In this document: positions 1-13,031 of the stretch, one piece after another | Numbering within the stretch: the first letter of the stretch is position 1 | How the letters are laid out: each line of letters starts with the position of its first letter | Assembly: GCA_963210315.1 (NCBI GenBank) | Contig: OY723284.1 | Span: 186,001-250,000, forward strand | Source: Rhynchopus euleeides | Lineage: Eukaryota > Euglenozoa > Diplonemea > Diplonemida > Diplonemidae | DNA length: 64,000 nucleotides | Direction: 5' to 3' | Notes under the pieces: model-generated | The model's input: only the letters and a program-made list of their open reading frames with translations | What the model was told of the DNA's origin: nothing | The model's database searches: none | Made by a program: the position numbers and the translations under genes

Positions 1-3000
1 CGGCCCATTCTCGGGACAGCACTGTCTGGCTCGGCCCGTTCTCGGGACAGCACTGTCTGGCTCGGCCCGTTCTCGGGACAGCACTGTCTGGCTCGGCCCA
101 TTCTCGGGACAGCACTGTCTGGCTCGGCCCACCCTTGGGACAGCACTGCCTGGCTCGGCCCATTCTCGGGACAGCACTGTCTGGCTCGGCCCGTTCTCGG
201 GACAGCACTGTCTGGCTCGGCCCGTTCTCGGGACAGCACTGCCTGGCTCGGCCCATTCTCGGGACAGCACTGTCTGGCTCGGCCCGTTCTCGGGACAGCA
301 CTGCCTGGCTCGCCCCATTCTCGGGACAGCACTGTCTGGCTCGGCCCGTTCTCGGGACAGCACTGTCTGGCTCGGCCCACCCTTGGGACAGCACTGCCTG
401 GCTCGGCCCATTCTCGGGACAGCACTGTCTGGCTCGGCCCGTTCTCGGGACAGCACTGTCTGGCTCGGCCCGTTCTCGGGACAGCACTGTCTGGCTCGGC
501 CCGTTCTCGGGACAGCACTGTCTGGCTCGGCCCATTCTCGGGACAACACTGTCTGGCTCGGCCCGTTCTCGGGACAGCACTGTCTGGCTCGGCCCGTTCT
601 CGGGACAGCACTGTCTGGCTCGGCCCATTCTCGGGACAACACTGTCTGGCTCGGCCCGTTCTCGGGACAGCACTGTCTGGCTCGGCCCGTTCTCGGGACA
701 GCACTGTCTGGCTCGGCCCATTCTCGGGACAGCACTGTCTGGCTCGGCCCACCCTTGGGACAGCACTGCCTGGCTCGGCCCATTCTCGGGACAGCACTGT
801 CTGGCTCGGCCCATTCTCGGGACAGCACTGTCTGGCTCGGCCCGTTCTCGGGACAGCACTGTCTGGCTCGGCCCGTTCTCGGGATAGCACTGTCTGGCTC
901 GGCCCATTCTCGGGACAGCACTGTCTGGCTCGGCCCACCCTTGGGACAGCACTGTCTGGCTCGGCCCATTCTCGGGACAGCACTGTCTGGCTCGGCCCAT
1001 TCTCGGGACAGCACTGTCTAGCTCGGCCCACCCTTGGGACAGCACTGCCTGGCTCGGCCCATTCTCGGGACAGCACTGTCTGGCTCGGCCCGTTCTCGGG
1101 ACAGCACTGCCTGGCTCGGCCCATTCTCGGGACAGCACTGTCTGGCTCGGCCCGTTCTCGGGACAGCACTGTCTGGCTCGGCCCATTCTCGGGACAGCAC
1201 TGTCTGGCTCGGCCCGTTCTCGGGATAGCACTGTCTGGCTCGGCCCATTCTCGGGACAGCACTGTCTGGCTCGGCCCACCCTTGGGACAGCACTGTCTGG
1301 CTCGGCCCGTTCTCGGGACAGCACTGTCTGGCTCGGCCCGTTCTCGGGACAGCACTGTCTGGCTCGGCCCATTCTCGGGACAGCACTGTCTGGCTCGGCC
1401 CACCCTTGGGACAGCACTGCCTGGCTCGGCCCATTCTCGGGACAGCACTGTCTGGCTCGGCCCGTTCTCGGGACAGCACTGTCTGGCTCGGCCCATTCTC
1501 GGGACAGCACTGTCTGGCTCGGCCCGTTCTCGGGACAGCACTGCCTGGCTCGCCCCATTCTCGGGACAGCACTGTCTGGCTCGGCCCGTTCTCGGGACAG
1601 CACTGTCTGGCTCGGCCCATTCTCGGGACAGCACTGTCTGGCTCGGCCCGTTCTCGGGACAGCACTGTCTGGCTCGGCCCGTTCTCGGGACAGCACTGTC
1701 TGGCTCGGCCCATTCTCGGGACAGCACTGTCTGGCTCGGCCCATTCTCGGGACAGCACTGTCTGGCTCGGCCCATTCTCGGGACAGCACTGTCTGGCTCG
1801 GCCCACCCTTGGGACAGCACTGCCTGGCTCGGCCCATTCTCGGGACAGCACTGTCTGGCTCGGCCCATTCTCGGGACAGCACTGTCTGGCTCGGCCCACC
1901 CTTGGGACAGCACTGCCTGGCTCGGCCCATTCTCGGGACAGCACTGTCTGGCTCGGCCCGTTCTCGGGACAGCACTGTCTGGCTCGGCCCATTCTCGGGA
2001 CAGCACTGTCTGGCTCGGCCCACCCTTGGGACAGCACTGCCTGGCTCGGCCCATTCTCGGGACAGCACTGTCTGGCTCGGCCCGTTCTCGGGACAGCACT
2101 GTCTGGCTCGGCCCGTTCTCGGGACAGCACTGTCTGGCTCGGCCCATTCTCGGGACAGCACTGTCTGGCTCGGCCCGTTCTCGGGACAGCACTGCCTGGC
2201 TCGCCCCATTCTCGGGACAGCACTGTCTGGCTCGGCCCGTTCTCGGGACAGCACTGTCTGGCTCGGCCCATTCTCGGGACAGCACTGTCTGGCTCGGCCC
2301 GTTCTCGGGACAGCACTGTCTGGCTCGGCCCGTTCTCGGGACAGCACTGCCTGGCTCGCCCCATTCTCGGGACAGCACTGTCTGGCTCGGCCCGTTCTCG
2401 GGACAGCACTGTCTGGCTCGGCCCATTCTCGGGACAGCACTGTCTGGCTCGGCCCACCCTTGGGACAGCACTGCCTGGCTCGGCCCATTCTCGGGACAGC
2501 ACTGTCTGGCTCGGCCCGTTCTCGGGACAGCACTGTCTGGCTCGGCCCATTCTCGGGACAGCACTGTCTGGCTCGGCCCACCCTTGGGACAGCACTGCCT
2601 GGCTCGGCCCATTCTCGGGACAGCACTGTCTGGCTCGGCCCATTCTCGGGACAGCACTGTCTGGCTCGGCCCATTCTCGGGACAGCACTGTCTGGCTCGG
2701 CCCACCCTTGGGACAGCACTGCCTGGCTCGGCCCATTCTCGGGACAGCACTGTCTGGCTCGGCCCATTCTCGGGACAGCACTGTCTGGCTCGGCCCACCC
2801 TTGGGACAGCACTGCCTGGCTCGGCCCATTCTCGGGACAGCACTGTCTGGCTCGGCCCGTTCTCGGGACAGCACTGTCTGGCTCGGCCCATTCTCGGGAC
2901 AGCACTGTCTGGCTCGGCCCATTCTCGGGACAGCACTGTCTGGCTCGGCCCGTTCTCGGGACAGCACTGTCTGGCTCGGCCCACCCTTGGGACAGCACTG

Positions 3001-4558
3001 CCTGGCTCGGCCCATTCTCGGGACAGCACCGTCTGGCTCGGCCCGTTCTCGGGACAGCACTGTCTGACTCGGCCCATTCTCGGGACAGCACTGTCTGGCT
3101 CGGCCCACCCTTGGGACAGCACTGTCTGGCTCGGCCCATTCTCGGGACAGCACTGTCTGGCTCGGCCCGTTCTCGGGACAGCACTGTCTGGCTCGGCCCG
3201 TTCTCGGGACAGCACTGCCTGGCTCGCCCCATTCTCGGGACAGCACTGTCTGGCTCGGCCCGTTCTCGGGACAGCACTGTCTGGCTCGGCCCACCCTTGG
3301 GACAGCACTGCCTGGCTCGGCCCATTCTCGGGACAGCACCGTCTGGCTCGGCCCGTTCTCGGGACAGCACTGTCTGACTCGGCCCGTTCTCGGGACAGCA
3401 CTGTCTGGCTCGGCCCGTTCTCGGGACAGCACTGTCTGGCTCGGCCCATTCTCGGGACAGCACTGTCTGGCTCGGCCCGTCCTCGGGACAGCACTGTCTG
3501 GCTCGGCCCACCCTTGGGACAGCACTGCCTGGCTCGGCCCATTCTCGGGACAGCACTGTCTGGCTCGGCCCGTTCTCGGGACAGCACTGCCTGGCTCGGC
3601 CCATTCTCGGGACAGCACTGTCTGGCTCGGCCCGTTCTCGGGACAGCACTGTCTGGCTCGGCCCGTTCTCGGGACAGCACTGTCTGGCTCGGCCCATTCT
3701 CGGGACAGCACTGTCTGGCTCGGCCCACCCTTGGGACAGCACTGCCTGGCTCGGCCCATTCTCGGGACAGCACTGTCTGGCTCGGCCCGTTCTCGGGACA
3801 GCACTGTCCGGCTCGGCCCATTCTCGGGACAGCACTGTCTGGCTCGGCCCACCCTTGGGACAGCACTGCCTGGCTCGGCCCATTCTCGGGACAGCACTGT
3901 CTGGCTCGGCCCGTTCTCGGGACAGCACTGCCTGGCTCGGCCCATTCTCGGGACAGCACTGTCTGGCTCGCCCCGTTCTCGGGACAGCACTGTCTGGCTC
4001 GGCCCATTCTCGGGACAGCACTGTCTGGCTCGGCCCACCCTTGGGACAGCACTGCCTGGCTCGGCCCATTCTCGGGACAGCACTGTCTGGCTCGGCCCGT
4101 TCTCGGGACAGCACTGCCTGGCTCGGCCCATTCTCGGGACAGCACTGTCTGGCTCGGCCCGTTCTCGGGACAGCACTGTCTGGCTCGGCCCATTCTCGGG
4201 ACAGCACTGTCTGGCTCGGCCCATTCTCGGGACAGCACTGTCTGGCTCGGCCCACCCTTGGGACAGCACTGCCTGGCTCGGCCCATTCTCGGGACAGCAC
4301 TGTCTGGCTCGGCCCATTCTCGGGACAGCACTGTCTGGCTCGGCCCGTTCTCGGGACAGCACTGTCTGGCTCGGCCCATTCTCGGGACAGCACTGTCTGG
4401 CTCGGCCTACCCTTGGGACAGCACTGCCTGGCTCGGCCCATTCTCGGGACAGCACTGTCTGGCTCGGCCCATTCTCGGGACAGCACTGTCTGGCTCGGCC
4501 CATTCTCGGGACATCACTGTCTGGCTCGGCCCACCCTTGGGACAGCACTGCCTGGCTC
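1..4558. repeat. 31-bp satellite array (about 147 units)
   Basis: A 31-bp unit (CGGCCCATTCTCGGGACAGC followed by ACTGTCTGGCT) repeats without spacers from the window edge to about 4558, which is close to 147 units. Variation is confined to a few positions: CATTCTC, CGTTCTC or CACCCTT in the first third, and ACTGTCTGG or ACTGCCTGG later. The CACCCTT variant is nearly always followed by the CTGCCTGG variant, so whole variant units have been amplified. Because 31 is not a multiple of three and the unit has no stops, several frames on both strands stay open for hundreds of codons. These are not genes. The array continues past the left edge. Confidence 0.97.
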
Positions 4559-7500
4559 CGCTTCGTGCCAGCACGAGCACTAGCCGTTGCTCCTGCATTG
4601 CCCGAGGCGGCCAGCTCCCATCTTGGCTTGGCCCAGGATGACAGGTTGATCTCAATGTTTACCCGTGACACGGGCCCCGCCGTGCCTTCTCGTCCTGTGA
4701 GGGCTGAACAATGCACAGGGACCGCTCGACATTATTTTTTGGGTCCAAATGCGTGCTCCCAGCTAGGGGCCACCCAACTCCCCGCCCTTTTTTTTGCCTC
4801 CGATTTGGCCCATTTTCGGCCCATTTTGCCCTGCACCAGCCTGCACTTTTTTGCACCGGCTAGCGAAGACCCCCATAGACATCTTTCGGTATGCACATCC
4901 ATCAAGATAATACATATATGCATTGGTATGCACCTGATACCTCGTCTGCGATGGGACATATCGAGAAGCCAGGCGGTCCGTGGATTGTCATTAGTTGCCG
5001 CCTGGCTCGATCGATATTGAGGACATACAGGTGGCCCATAGAGAAGACTTGTCATCCCTTCGCTGCTCTCTATGGGCGACCTGATCCCATCGCAGTCTCG
5101 CTCATACAAGGGAGTAGCGCAGTAGTCATCAGGTGTTGTCAGGGTCGGGATCTGGCCTTGAGACATCCGATCTCCAGCAGACGTAGTCGGCGGTTGGAGT
5201 CCAGACCCATGTGTCTCAACGCAGGATGCAGGAGTAGTAGATACCATCCTGCGCTGTGATATCGCACCGATCGCGTAGGTCACATTGTCGGTCTGCGCAG
5301 GCTGAGCAGGCTTAGCGGACAGTTGGGACAGCTGATGAACTCACGTAGGGACGATCTGAGAGGTCCGTTCGCCCAGGTGACCGCGTGATTCATGCACCGT
5401 TGTCCAGGTCCCGCGCAGTCGTCTCAGAGAGCAGGAAGCCTCCACCGTGGACGAACTGTCAATCGCAGACAACTTCTCCACTTCGCACCAGGTACGGGTG
5501 CGATGTTTTCAACAGCTTCTGATCATCATGATGTAGTGGCGGTAATTCGTATTGTATCGCTACTCGGCTTCTTGCGCCTGGGCCTTCGCAGACAGCAGGG
5601 CGCGTACGGATGGCGGAGTTCACACCGGACGCAGGGTTGACGAAGGCCACCATGGAGGCATCTCCAGTGATTTTCACTTCATAGCCTATGCAGGCCTGCA
5701 TGAGACAGCGGATCGTGTGGGTTGACATGGTACGCTTCACGCCTCTCATGTCAGCATTGAGGAGCGCACATCGGTGAATACACTCGTCACATCACCCAGC
5801 TTTGTATCGGGGGCCACGACGCGGGCAGATTCGGCGTGAACGCAGGCATCACCAGCTGTTTTGCGAGGTCCCTCTTAAGCTGAATGTGTTTGACACGGTG
5901 ACGAAGGGGTCAACACACGTAGTCCGTTTCGAGTCCTTCAAGACAAGGCCCCCGGGTGCTGCGATGCGGAGTATCTGCTCGTCTGTTGTCTATCCTCATC
6001 ACCTCCGTGCACCTGAGGGTTCCTTGCAGAAGCTCGGTATACAGCGGATCCAAATTGCTGCGCAGTGGCTTGGTGTCGAGCATGTCGCTAGGCCTGCCAT
6101 GCCTCTCCCGGCGGGTGCTTCCTTACTCATGCGCCGGGTTGACCTGTTCGCTGTCGTCCGCAGCTTCGGGCTTGTCGTGGCCGAGAGTGCACTGCTGGTC
6201 GCCGCTGCCTCATTGTGGTGGGAGTATCTAGTGCAGCGGGTGCACTGGCTCAAACCATCAGCGCGAGGATCCGATGTTATACACACAACTGGGGGGGGGG
6301 GGGGGGGGGCGTCCATCTCCATGCCCGATCGGGATGAGACATTTGCCGGTATAAGGAAGAGGAACCGGTTGTGCGCGTGAAACAGGTATCCTCATGCCTG
6401 ATTGCCCGGAGAGTTGCTTCGAGGTCGATGTAGGGACGAGAACATACCTGTCGGGAAATGAGGACGGCACTTCCGCGTATCGGGTACTATCAAAAGGAGG
6501 GCGTCGCCTCCGTACTAGATACTCATAATACGGATATCGCGTCCATGCCTAGGAAGCTATCGTAAGAGAGGGGCGTCACATTCACGTCCCTGGTGTTCTC
6601 AATAGGACTTCACGTCCGCACCTCGGGCGCTCATATTGCAAAGGATGGACGTCACCTTCGTGTCGTGGGCGCGGTCACAAAAAGGATGGCTTCACCTCCG
6701 CGTTCCCGGACGGAGGTCGCCTCCTTGTCTCGGCATCAGAGCAGAAGGAGTCGTCACCGATGGAGGTCACGCATGTCTGGTGCGTGGCTACGATGTATCT
6801 GTGCAACTGCGATACCTAGGCTGCTATTCCTCAGGGTCGAAGATCATGCACAAGGATGCGTCGATAGTTGCTTTAGGGAGCTGATCTGGCCGTGGACAGC
6901 TTCCGGTCCTGGGCTGCACACGAGGTAGGTGTTGATGGTCTCCGTGATTTGAGATCCCTTTGTTTGTTGATACGCGGCCTGCTCGACGGGTGTGGTTCCT
7001 ACGGTATTCTGGTGTCGAGGGGCGTTGCGTTGTGTGCCAGCTCCACATCTGTCGCCTCTGACGCGGGGCAGCAAACCCACCTACTTCGGATCGTCAGCAT
7101 CCGCAGCGCGCTATGCGCTGCGCCATACGTCGAGGAATGAGCCTCATTGGACCGATCGCTGTCTTTCTCGCCTCGTCTTGTGTGTCGAGCAGGGACGTTT
7201 GATCAGTCTACCGTTATCCGTCATCGGCGTACTCCAAGGCGCATCCCAGCACCTTGATATGCGGCATCACGAATCCTCTGCCAGTACCAACTCCCCGTCC
7301 TTCTTCAGGTGTGAGGGTGCACATCGAAGTGCGTCGGAGTGAACCTCACGCTCAGCTGGGCATCGAGGCGAGCATCGCCACCCTGTCTCTTCGACGGCCC
7401 TCCGTCCCAGAGAATCGCCTCGCGTTGGATCTCCGCAGCCTGCGCGCGGTGCTCTGCACGTCCATACGTTGCGGGTATCTTTCGTGGCGGAGACGCTTCG

Positions 7501-9784
7501 TGCAACTTCCCTGTGAGGCCTGGGGTTGTTCGACATCCTCGTTCGCCTGGCCGCGAAGGGTTTCTATCTCGGGGTTTACGGTCCTCGTCTAAGGGGTCAG
7601 ATACAACGGGAGGTTACTGACGCCATGACAGGTCACGCGCCACCGCAGGGCGGCCTTGTGCGAACCCTGGGGTCGGCGTGGATGAGGGCACAGTTGAGCA
7701 TCCGGCCGCAGCCGAGGGACCACAAAGGGAGGGGGCAATCCCTGCGGATGAAGACGTCGTGAGAGGTCGTGGGAGGTCGTCCGACAGCCGTGCAGAGGTC
7801 GGCGCCACCGCGGATGGCCACGCATCTGCGAGATCGGCGGATAAGCGGCGATCGAGAGGGGGTCGAAGGCGTTCTCCTGTAGGGATGAGTTTTCCTCCCT
7901 ACATGTCAGCACCTCAGCGTCTTTGGGGTTGCGAGGCGTCTGTTGCGTTTGACCTGTCATTCCTTAGTACACGCATGATGTGGCATCCCGTATCCCTTGC
8001 GGCGTTCAATCACCATATCGGAGGTGCATCGGCGGGAGTCGTAGATGCCTTAGGCAGCAATTGACGTGTCGTTAAGAGCAGAGGGGTCGCTGCCGGGAAC
8101 AGCGCGCCGGTGATGCCCGGGTTTACCCTGGCATGATGGTTCCTTTTCGGTCCCCAGAGATGCAGCCACGGGAGGGACACGGCGTGGATCTTCGTCAAGC
8201 AGCGCAGACTTCACTGAGCGCCTGCCCGTGATCGCTACTGTCTCAACACGGGGATAGTCTAGGTCAGCACGTGTCTGAAGCCCCAGGCTCATGACGTCTT
8301 GGCACAGCCCTATTACTGGTCAGCTGATGGGCGCTTGTGACGAGAGCTTGCTAAAGGCTCCTATCTCACTTGCAGGGTGTGACGGGCATACTGACCGAGC
8401 CGATCGGGGGAAAGATTCATCCATGTGACAGGCTGAGAGGGCGCGGTGGTTCGGGTTTCTATACGTGGGTGTCGAAGAGACATCAGCGGTACTGCTAGGA
8501 ACATCAGAGGTAGTGGGGGAGTCGAAGTGGAGTTGTAGGGGGGCGCAGCAGGGGGTATCCAGGGAGTAGGCTAGCCGTATCGGATGATGAGCTTGAGGTG
8601 TGATTCCCGAGACGCCTCCAGCAGGTGGCGGAGGGGTTGGGTAGGTCGCTCTGCGACACAGCACCTGCCATCGACAGCGAGATCGGCGTAGCTCTCCAGG
8701 GCGTACATGTCAGGCATACTCATGTGGCCGGGGTAAGGCGTGTTGAGTGGACGCAGCCTGTAGCGACAGGTGGACCCGCGGGCACGGACGCTGTGAGTGG
8801 AGAGCCGGACGCGTCCTTCGCTGTGTGCCTGCCATGGCTCCATTCGACGTCGGGGCCAATAACACACCTGCCTGGGTGCTCTGTCAGATAGCCGACTGCG
8901 CTGGCATCTCCATACCCCGGGCGTCCGAGTACAATGAGGGTATCTTCTCTCTGACCTGTCGTGTATACCAAGAGGGGAGCGCGTCTGAACCGGTTTACGG
9001 GCACGCATACGCCAGGTGGGCGGTACCCGTGGGTATCCGACGATTGTGACAGGTGGTAACATTCGCTAACAGCTTCTCATCTGAAGACTCGGGGCACAGC
9101 CGTTGTTTATGGCTCTTGCTCAGGAGACCCCAGATCGCGTACATCCGTACGGAGGTGTGTACTCGGTGCCCCATTATGATATCACTCAATGATCTGTCCA
9201 TGTCAGGCGTACTTGGGACATAGGCGGGGGCGGGCGCAGCCTCATCGTCCCCTTGGCGCGTGCACGACCGGGGGGGGGGGGGGTTCCTTTATACTCCTGC
9301 GTGGTGAGCCCCCGAGAGCCGTGCGGGCACCCACACTGCCTGAGGGTTGCCATCTACATCTGTCTACCACATGGGCACGAGGCGATGACACTTCCTGCCT
9401 CCAATGCTGCCATGAAAGGGTCTCCCGTCTTCGAATGTTGGACGCCTACATGCAAAGGGAAGTGTCATCTCCGAATACCGAGTAGTCACACACAGGGGGA
9501 TGCCTCCTCCAGACGCTGAGCGTTCCCATACCCAAGGAGGGCGTTGCTGACGAATGCCGAGCGTTCCCACATGAAGGAGGGGGTGACCCCTCCAGTCGTC
9601 GAGCGTTCACATACCAAAGGGGGCCTCTGAACGCCGAGCGGGCTCTTCAAATCTCCTTGTCGCGGAGATCCGTATTCGAGGGAAGGCACCACTTCCTTGT
9701 GTCGGGAACAGGATATGTGAGGGCGTCTCCTCATTGTCTCGGGCGTTTGTGCGTCAGGAGGGCGTCACCTCCGTGCCTCGGGAA
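4559..9784. other. Non-coding region with decayed short repeats
   Basis: No convincing gene is seen in this 5.2-kb stretch; open frames are short and match no family I know. Composition is more even than in the gene-bearing part. Degenerate copies of a partly palindromic motif close to GGAGGGCGTCACCTCCG recur near 6495-6735 and again near 9755-9780, and a GAGCGTTCCCA(T/C)A motif recurs between 9515 and 9615. There are poly-G runs near 6291-6309 and 9270-9283. It looks like old, diverged repeats beside the two live satellites. Confidence 0.6.
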
Positions 9785-9809
9785 TTATGAGGTGTGAGGC
9801 CGTGCCGGG

Positions 9810-10790
9810 GCCAGTTGCTCCTGTTGACTAGCAGAGCCGGGCGCCTGTTATGGGGCCGGTTGCTCATTACATGCTGACCATCAGAGCCGAGCGCCTGTGA
9901 AGGGGCCGGTCGTTCACTACACGGTCGTTAGTAGAGCCGGGCGCCAGCTAAGGGGACGGTTGCTCATCACACGCTGACCAGCAGAGCCGAGCGCCAGTTA
10001 AGGGGTCGGTTGCTCGCTACACGGTCATTGGCAGAGCCGAGCGCCAGTTAAGGGGTCGGTTGCTCATCTCACGCTGACCAGCAGAGCCGAGCGCCGGTTA
10101 AGGGGTCGGTTGCTCACTACACGGTCATTGGCAGAGCCGAGCGCCAGTTAAGGGGTCGGTTGCTCGCTACACGGTCATTGGCAGAGCCGAGCGCCAGTTA
10201 AGGGGTCGGTTGCTCATCTCACGCTGACCAGCAGAGCCGAGCGCCGGTTAAGGGGTCGGTTGCTCACTACACGGTCATTGGCAGAGCCGAGCGCCAGTTA
10301 AGGGGTCGGTTGCTCATCTCACGCTGACCAGCAGAGCCGAGCGCCGGTTAAGGGGTCGGTTGCTCACTACACGGTCATTGGCAGAGCCGAGCGCCAGTTA
10401 AGGGGTCGTTTGCTCGCTACACGGTCATTGGCAGAGCCGAGCGCCAGTTAAGGGGTCGGTTGCTCATCTCACGCTGACCAGCAGAGCCGAGCGCCGGTTA
10501 AGGGGTCGGTTGCTCACTACACGGTCATTGGCAGAGCCGAGCGCCAGTTAAGGGGTCGGTTGCTCATCTCACGCTGACCAGCAGAGCCGAGCGCCGGTTA
10601 AGGGGTCGGTTGCTCACTACACGGTCATTGGCAGAGCCGAGCGCCAGTTAAGGGGTCGGTTGCTCATCTCACGTTGACCAGCAGAGCCGGGCGCCTGTTT
10701 ATGGGGCCGGTTGCACACTACACGGTCATTGGCAGAGCCGGGCGCCTGTTTATGGGGCCGGTTGCTCATCACACAGTCATTAGCGTTAAC
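9810..10790. repeat. 50-bp satellite array with alternating unit types
   Basis: About 20 tandem units of 50 bp. Two types alternate irregularly: type A carries ACACGGTCATTGGCAGAGCC and CGCCAGTTAAGGGG; type B carries CACGCTGACCAGCAGAGCC and CGCCGGTTAAGGGG. The ends (9810-9990 and 10670-10790) are more diverged, as expected when homogenisation is strongest in the centre. No coding potential is seen. Confidence 0.93.
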
Positions 10791-13031
10791 GTGCGCCACA
10801 GTGGGCGCGATGTGCATCCGAATTCTGCTTATACCATCTGTACCTAGGGAGGAGTCGACCGTGCTTTAGGTGTCACAAGAAAGGGGGGTAGTTGGGGGGT
10901 AACGAGAACGTGGCTAGCCTCCAAAACCGTCCATGGAGAAAAACTATTTGGTTCTGTACCGAGGTACGTTGATCGAACCAAATGCGGGTTCTCCAACCCG
11001 GTCGTGGAGGTTGACTAGCCGATAATAAAAGAACCTTCAATTCCGGCTTTCCCTCAAAATGTGGGTGCCTGCATTGAAAGTTACCTTTTTACCGAGGCAG
11101 TCAGATGGCTCCTTTAATCTGAGGACGCCCGACACAAGCCCCCTTCATCTGAGGCTGCCGCCCTCTCGAGGTGGCTGTTTCGCGATGTCGGGTACCGTGT
11201 CGGGATCCCAGTCGGGAAATTAATTTCGGTAAAATCGGGAACATCGTACCCTGTTCGCTGAAAAAAGAAACAATCTGTGCCCCCGCTGGATCGTAAAGTG
11301 ACAACAAAACGAGACAACAAACCATTTCTGTCGAAAGTTGTTTTGTTGGAACGCAGGCCCCACTCTTTGTGTACACCACTCCCCGGTCTGATGAAGTGGT
11401 GTGAGTGGGGCCGCACGATCCAGCTAAAGGCACAGAAAGTTTCCCCTGTTGGCTACGCCGAACGAACAAAAAGAAATCACCCTGCCCAACAAAGTGAAAG
11501 AAAGGCAGATCCAGGTCTACTTTTCGTCGAGCGCACTGCCCGAGATATTTCAGATGGGAAACAGTGCCAAAAGCCCTGTTAAAGTCACGCCGGGAGTGTC
11601 CTTGTGGTTCTCTGCAACACACTGCGCAGCACAGTGCACTCCCACGCTGGCCCTCGCTGTCACAAAGGGATGGCGCGATGCAAGACAAAACAACGAACCC
11701 CAACTCTGCAATGGGGGTTAGGGATGCAATCACAAAGGGCCTGCAGATAACACAACACCACACAGGACCACTGATCGGGTTGGAGGAGATTGGTGTGGCG
11801 AAATGCACACACCCGAGTGACACCTCGATTCGAGGACCACTCATAAGGGGAGGTTGGGGCAGGTTGAAACTGAAGAAAACAAGACGTTCTTTGTGCGCCA
11901 AACCCGGATGAACAAACCGCACGTGTTTTGCCTGATGAAGGTTGGTGTGGATGTCCACACAGTCACACCAACAAGGCAAGGTAGATTGTGCTTGCCACCC
12001 AAAGCGCTGCCACTATATTTCTCACTGTGGCGAGCTTCTTGTGAAAAACACAGATACAGGGTGTCCTTCCCTCAGAAGTTAGCTAGTGCTACTTGGTGAA
12101 GTGGGGATCCCGGACTGCATCAGGCACGGAGACACGGCGCACCATGCAATTTCCTCCCGTTTCACATTAGTCACGATCGGGGTGAAACACAGGTAAAGGA
12201 AGATAGACTGTGCTCTCAACTTAGTTTTGCGCGCCCCTTCAGCCAGAACCACTATGCCTCTGCTAGGGTGTTGGCACACACTTGCAGTTTCTTGAGAATC
12301 TTGTCGATGATTCGATTGCATCCAACGACTGTCGACCAATCGAAGGGAGGGAGCGGGCAATACAAGACATGACAATTCACTCTCGGCATAGTTTGGCGCA
12401 TCCTCGCATCACAAAGGAGTGGGTGCGAGGAAAGAGCCCCAAGGACGCAATAGAAAGGTATGGTTGATGAAACAGAAAAGAGTCCGGATTTTGTTTGTGC
12501 GCACGAGCGGAGAAAAAACGCAGAAACGTGGGGCCCTTAGCTCAGAAGTGCAGAAAGGCCAGAAAAGGTGCCTCACAAGACTGGTTGTGAAGTGACACAG
12601 TTCTGACACACAGTGCACAGAGCGAAGGCCCTCACACGGGTCGACAAGGAGGATCGACTGGGCTGCGGAAGGACAGCACAGAGGCTGGCAACTGTTCCCC
12701 AGGGTACATAGAGGAGATCACCCTTGGCAACAGTTTGGTGGGAACAATCGTGTGCGGTCACATGGAGCAGGCACACATTGGGAGAAAGTTGTCACGTGTC
12801 TCGGCACATTCGGACACAACACAGGGGGCGATAATGAGGGGCTGGCAGCTGGGTGGGGGTGGGAAGGGAGGTTGCCACACAGTGCAAGACATTCGCGTCG
12901 ACGGCTGCCAGGCCTCGGCGGGGAAGGGAAGGGGGGGGGGGGGGGAGGAGATGGACAGGTGACAGGGGGCACCACTGCACTCAGGCAATGCCGCATCCAA
13001 GGTGTAGGTCTGCTCTTCCGTGTGTCTCGGG
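10791..13031. other. Intergenic region, no recognised gene
   Basis: A 2.2-kb stretch downstream (in gene sense) of the minus-strand subtilase. The longest frame (11101-11979, minus) encodes a Cys- and Phe-rich sequence of no recognisable family and is probably not a gene. The one structured element is a long hairpin at 10912-11020, listed separately. A 15-G run lies near 12930. Confidence 0.5.
10912..11020. other. Long imperfect hairpin (candidate structured RNA or cruciform)
   Basis: The sequence can fold on itself over about 109 nt. GGCTAGCCTCCA at 10912-10923 faces TGGAGG..GACTAGCC at 11005-11020. Further in, CCATGGAGAA faces TTCTCCAACCCGG, and TTGGTTC faces GAACCAA, leaving a roughly 20-nt loop. 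The stem contains bulges. It sits alone between a satellite and a non-coding region. A structured RNA or the remains of a small inverted-repeat element are both possible. Confidence 0.45.

Noticed and set aside
1..4558. CRISPR-like array
   Set aside because: Units of 31 bp are directly adjacent with no unique spacers, and the genome is eukaryotic.
1018..4716. 1232-codon minus-strand frame and 1119-codon plus-strand frame in the satellite
   Set aside because: They are products of a stop-free 31-bp repeat read in three phases; both strands and several frames are open equally, so there is no evidence of a real protein.
11101..11979. 292-codon minus-strand frame
   Set aside because: Cys/Phe-rich composition without any family pattern, overlapping similarly long frames on the other strand; likely chance in GC-rich DNA.
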